Assembly: GCA_028671895.1 (NCBI GenBank)
Contig: CM053810.1
Span: 32,715,501-32,779,500, forward strand
DNA from: Oenanthe sinensis
Lineage: Eukaryota > Streptophyta > Magnoliopsida > Apiales > Apiaceae
Direction of reading: 5' to 3'
Length of the DNA: 64,000 nucleotides
Part shown: positions 62,017 through 64,000 of the stretch, in pieces
How positions within the stretch are numbered: the stretch's first letter is position 1
Layout of the letters: each line of letters begins with the position of its first letter
Notes under the pieces: model-generated
Database searches by the model: none
What the model was told of the DNA's origin: nothing
Seen by the model: the letters and a program-made list of their open reading frames with translations, nothing else
Position numbers and translations under genes: made by a program

Positions 62017-62021
62017 TATAG
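62017..62021. other. target-site duplication TATAG of element C (right copy)
   Basis: Identical to 21543-21547; followed by LTR-D sequence. Confidence 0.95.
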
Positions 62022-62183
62022 TTTACTCATCGATCAAGAAAATAAAGATTAAATTATGAAGAGGATGACAAAAAACATACCATTAATATAATCTATGTTA
62101 CAAGTTTAAATGGATTATATTACATGGAATACTAGTCATGAAAGGTTTAATCGAATAACTGATTTATTTTTATTACTTGGGCA
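62022..62183 (+). repeat. LTR-D, right fragment
   Basis: TTTACTCATCGATCAAGAAAA onwards continues LTR-D from 21542 and aligns with LTR-A 10168-10328. It stops at TTACTTGGGCA, where LTR-G begins. Confidence 0.9.
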
Positions 62184-64000
62184 TGTTAGGGCCTAGAAAT
62201 ATCGTAGAAGGGGGGTTGAATACAATACTCATAACAATTTAAAATTCTTTTGAAATTTTGCGGAAAATAGATTATTTCTTTTATTGAGGGTTCGAGTCCT
62301 TATAGTATTTAGGGGAGTTGCTTACTAATTTTCTATATTTAGGAATAATAATTTCAGTTCTAAAAAATTAGCAAATAATTAACGAGACAGGTTTCGGGGA
62401 ATATATCTTTTGTATATAAACCCTGAGGGGTTGATACTACACCCGATTAAAATAAACTGGTTCCCAAAGAAAAATTAGTTCTTCACTGCTAACACAAAAA
62501 TACTACACAGTTCCTATACAAGTATGTCTAAATTAGTACAAGGAAAAACTAAGTTCGTAGAGAGTGATATCTAGTGGCCCCGAACATTTTACGTTAAAGG
62601 ACTAGCCCCTAATATCTAACTAGAAGCAAGTTATGGGTGTGTATAATATTTCTTCTTGCTCCGGGCATGGTTGCTCTCTCTAAATATTTTTTAGTTTTGT
62701 GTTGAAGACGACTTCACCAAATGAATGGCTCTGCTTCAATATATGTGTAGAATTTTTAAACTTTATATGTGACTTGCTGTGAGCCAAGTAAATTAGTTTC
62801 TTCCCCTTCTTGATTTATTAACTATAAGAACATTAAAAATTAACCATCTATTAATGTATGAATAACAATCGGAATATAAATAAAATGAATTGAATCAATT
62901 CATTTTACTGTAGTAATAATTATTGGATGGAATAAGTTAGTGAGGTAACTTGAGGCAACAACTATCCGATGTCTTTTTACTTGTAGTGGATTAACTTGAG
63001 GCACATTCCTTCCATAACTATATGAACATTGTTATAGATAATGCTATAACAATCGGCCAAGAAAATTCCTCTAGGTAGTGCCATAACTATCGAAGCTTTT
63101 AATTCATCTAGTTAGTGCCATAACTATCGGAGCTTTTAATTCCTCTAGTTAGTGTCATAATAATCGAAGATTTTATTTCCTGTAGTTAGTGCCATAACTA
63201 TTGGAGCTTTTAATTCCTCTAGTTAGTGTCATAACTATCAGAGCTTTTTAATCCATTTTCTTCCAAAGTACTTTAAAAATCGGCAGTATATTCTTCTCCA
63301 TTTATTCTTTAAAGTTTTTTGTACTTCGCCAATATTTCAAACACTTTGAAATTGCCTTATACCTTGAACCATGTTTACTGAATTTCTTTTACTTTACGAA
63401 CTTTATTCTTTCTTAGGTTTAACTTCCCTAGCCAATTCTTCTTATTCACAGATGCAATTCTTAATTTCATTTGTGCTGACGCTTAGTGCAACTGGTCTGG
63501 TTCACAAGCGACTAACACGATCTTGATCATTACATCTTCTTGATTATACAATTGGCTATGTTCCTTGTTGATAAGAAATGCTTCGATTGTAAGTACATTG
63601 GAATCTTCTGGAACTTATAATGAACCAAGAACATATCTAAAACCCTGAACGTCTTCGAACTTTATCCTTGCTGAAGTCTGAACATATGAATGAAATTCCT
63701 TCAGCAATTTATAGTAGACTCCAAGATTTCATATAATATTTTGATTCTTTGTATTTGTCGTATATTCAATCTTCTTAATTTCTGTACTTGAGTTCTGCAA
63801 ATTATTGCTTGACTAATTCGTAAATAATGATTAAGAATAATCATTGTTGGATCACTAGAATCTTTATGGTACTTAGACAACTGCTTCACTGCTTCCACAT
63901 TCTTGAATACTTCAACCTTTATTCTTCATTGAGACATGAACATATTATTGAACTTCTTTCAGTGAGTTAATCATTCAAGCTTGTATATGTCTTATTTGTC
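62184..64000 (-). repeat. LTR-G, reversed, open at the window end
   Basis: Begins TGTTAGGGCCTAG and, 20 bases in, shares CGTAGAAGGGGGGTTGAATA with the PBS-side end of the E LTR (19008-19030) and, inverted, with the end of LTR-F. It is therefore the 3' end of a reversed Sirevirus-like LTR inserted in LTR-D. No coding region or PBS is seen up to 64000. If it is an insertion, its duplication should be GGGCA (62179-62183). Only the first bases are firmly assignable; the rest is by continuity. Confidence 0.6.
63030..63254. repeat. tandem repeat, about six units of 37 bp, with internal palindrome
   Basis: Units of the type CTAGTTAGTGCCATAACTATCGGAGCTTTTAATTC. Each contains TAGTTA-N6-TAACTA or a close variant. 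The first unit is the most diverged. Confidence 0.85.

Overview
The window is intergenic DNA from a plant nuclear genome, very probably a eudicot. It is AT-rich and made almost entirely of Ty1/copia LTR retrotransposons. Their primer-binding sites match plant initiator methionine tRNA (TGGTATCAGAGC or one-base variants). I found no host gene, tRNA, rRNA or CRISPR array. Every coding region is a decayed gag or pol, except for one extra retrotransposon ORF. I could not identify the species. Family letters A to G are my own working labels.

Layout, left to right. 1-8246: reverse-strand element A0 (3' LTR cut by the window edge, 5' LTR 6704-8246). 8247-13152: 3' end and LTR of a forward Sirevirus-like element F, split by a solo LTR-A (9485-11025) with a perfect CCTAA target-site duplication (TSD). 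13153-19378: reverse, decayed Sirevirus-like element E. 19379-62183: an old LTR (D) in three pieces, interrupted by a solo LTR-B (19693-21252) and by a 40-kb interval bounded by the LTRs of forward element C (21548-22829 and 60751-62016, TSD TATAG on both sides). Inside C, between gag and pol, lies a rearranged block of two A elements (24858-51946). A1 is reverse and holds a large inverted duplication. A2 is forward and is itself interrupted by the youngest-looking element, B (41436-50204, TSD GTTTG). 62184-64000: start of another reverse LTR, G.

How the parts relate. A and B have similar LTR ends, polypurine tracts and leaders. B has an almost complete gag-pol, whereas the A copies share the same RNase H deletion and RT frameshift. 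I infer that A is a non-autonomous family that used enzymes from B-like relatives. C and E belong to a different, Sirevirus-like lineage. C carries a 4.6-kb extra ORF region downstream of pol, preceded by its own candidate promoter: an array of TTCTCGAA motifs plus TATAAATA. The C LTRs carry the same motif in the opposite orientation (TTCGAGAA). TTCnnGAA is the core of heat-shock elements, so C may be a heat-responsive retrotransposon comparable to ONSEN of Arabidopsis. This, the inverted duplication in A1 and an apparent haplotype-type chimera at the end of B are the most interesting points. No element here looks able to move on its own.
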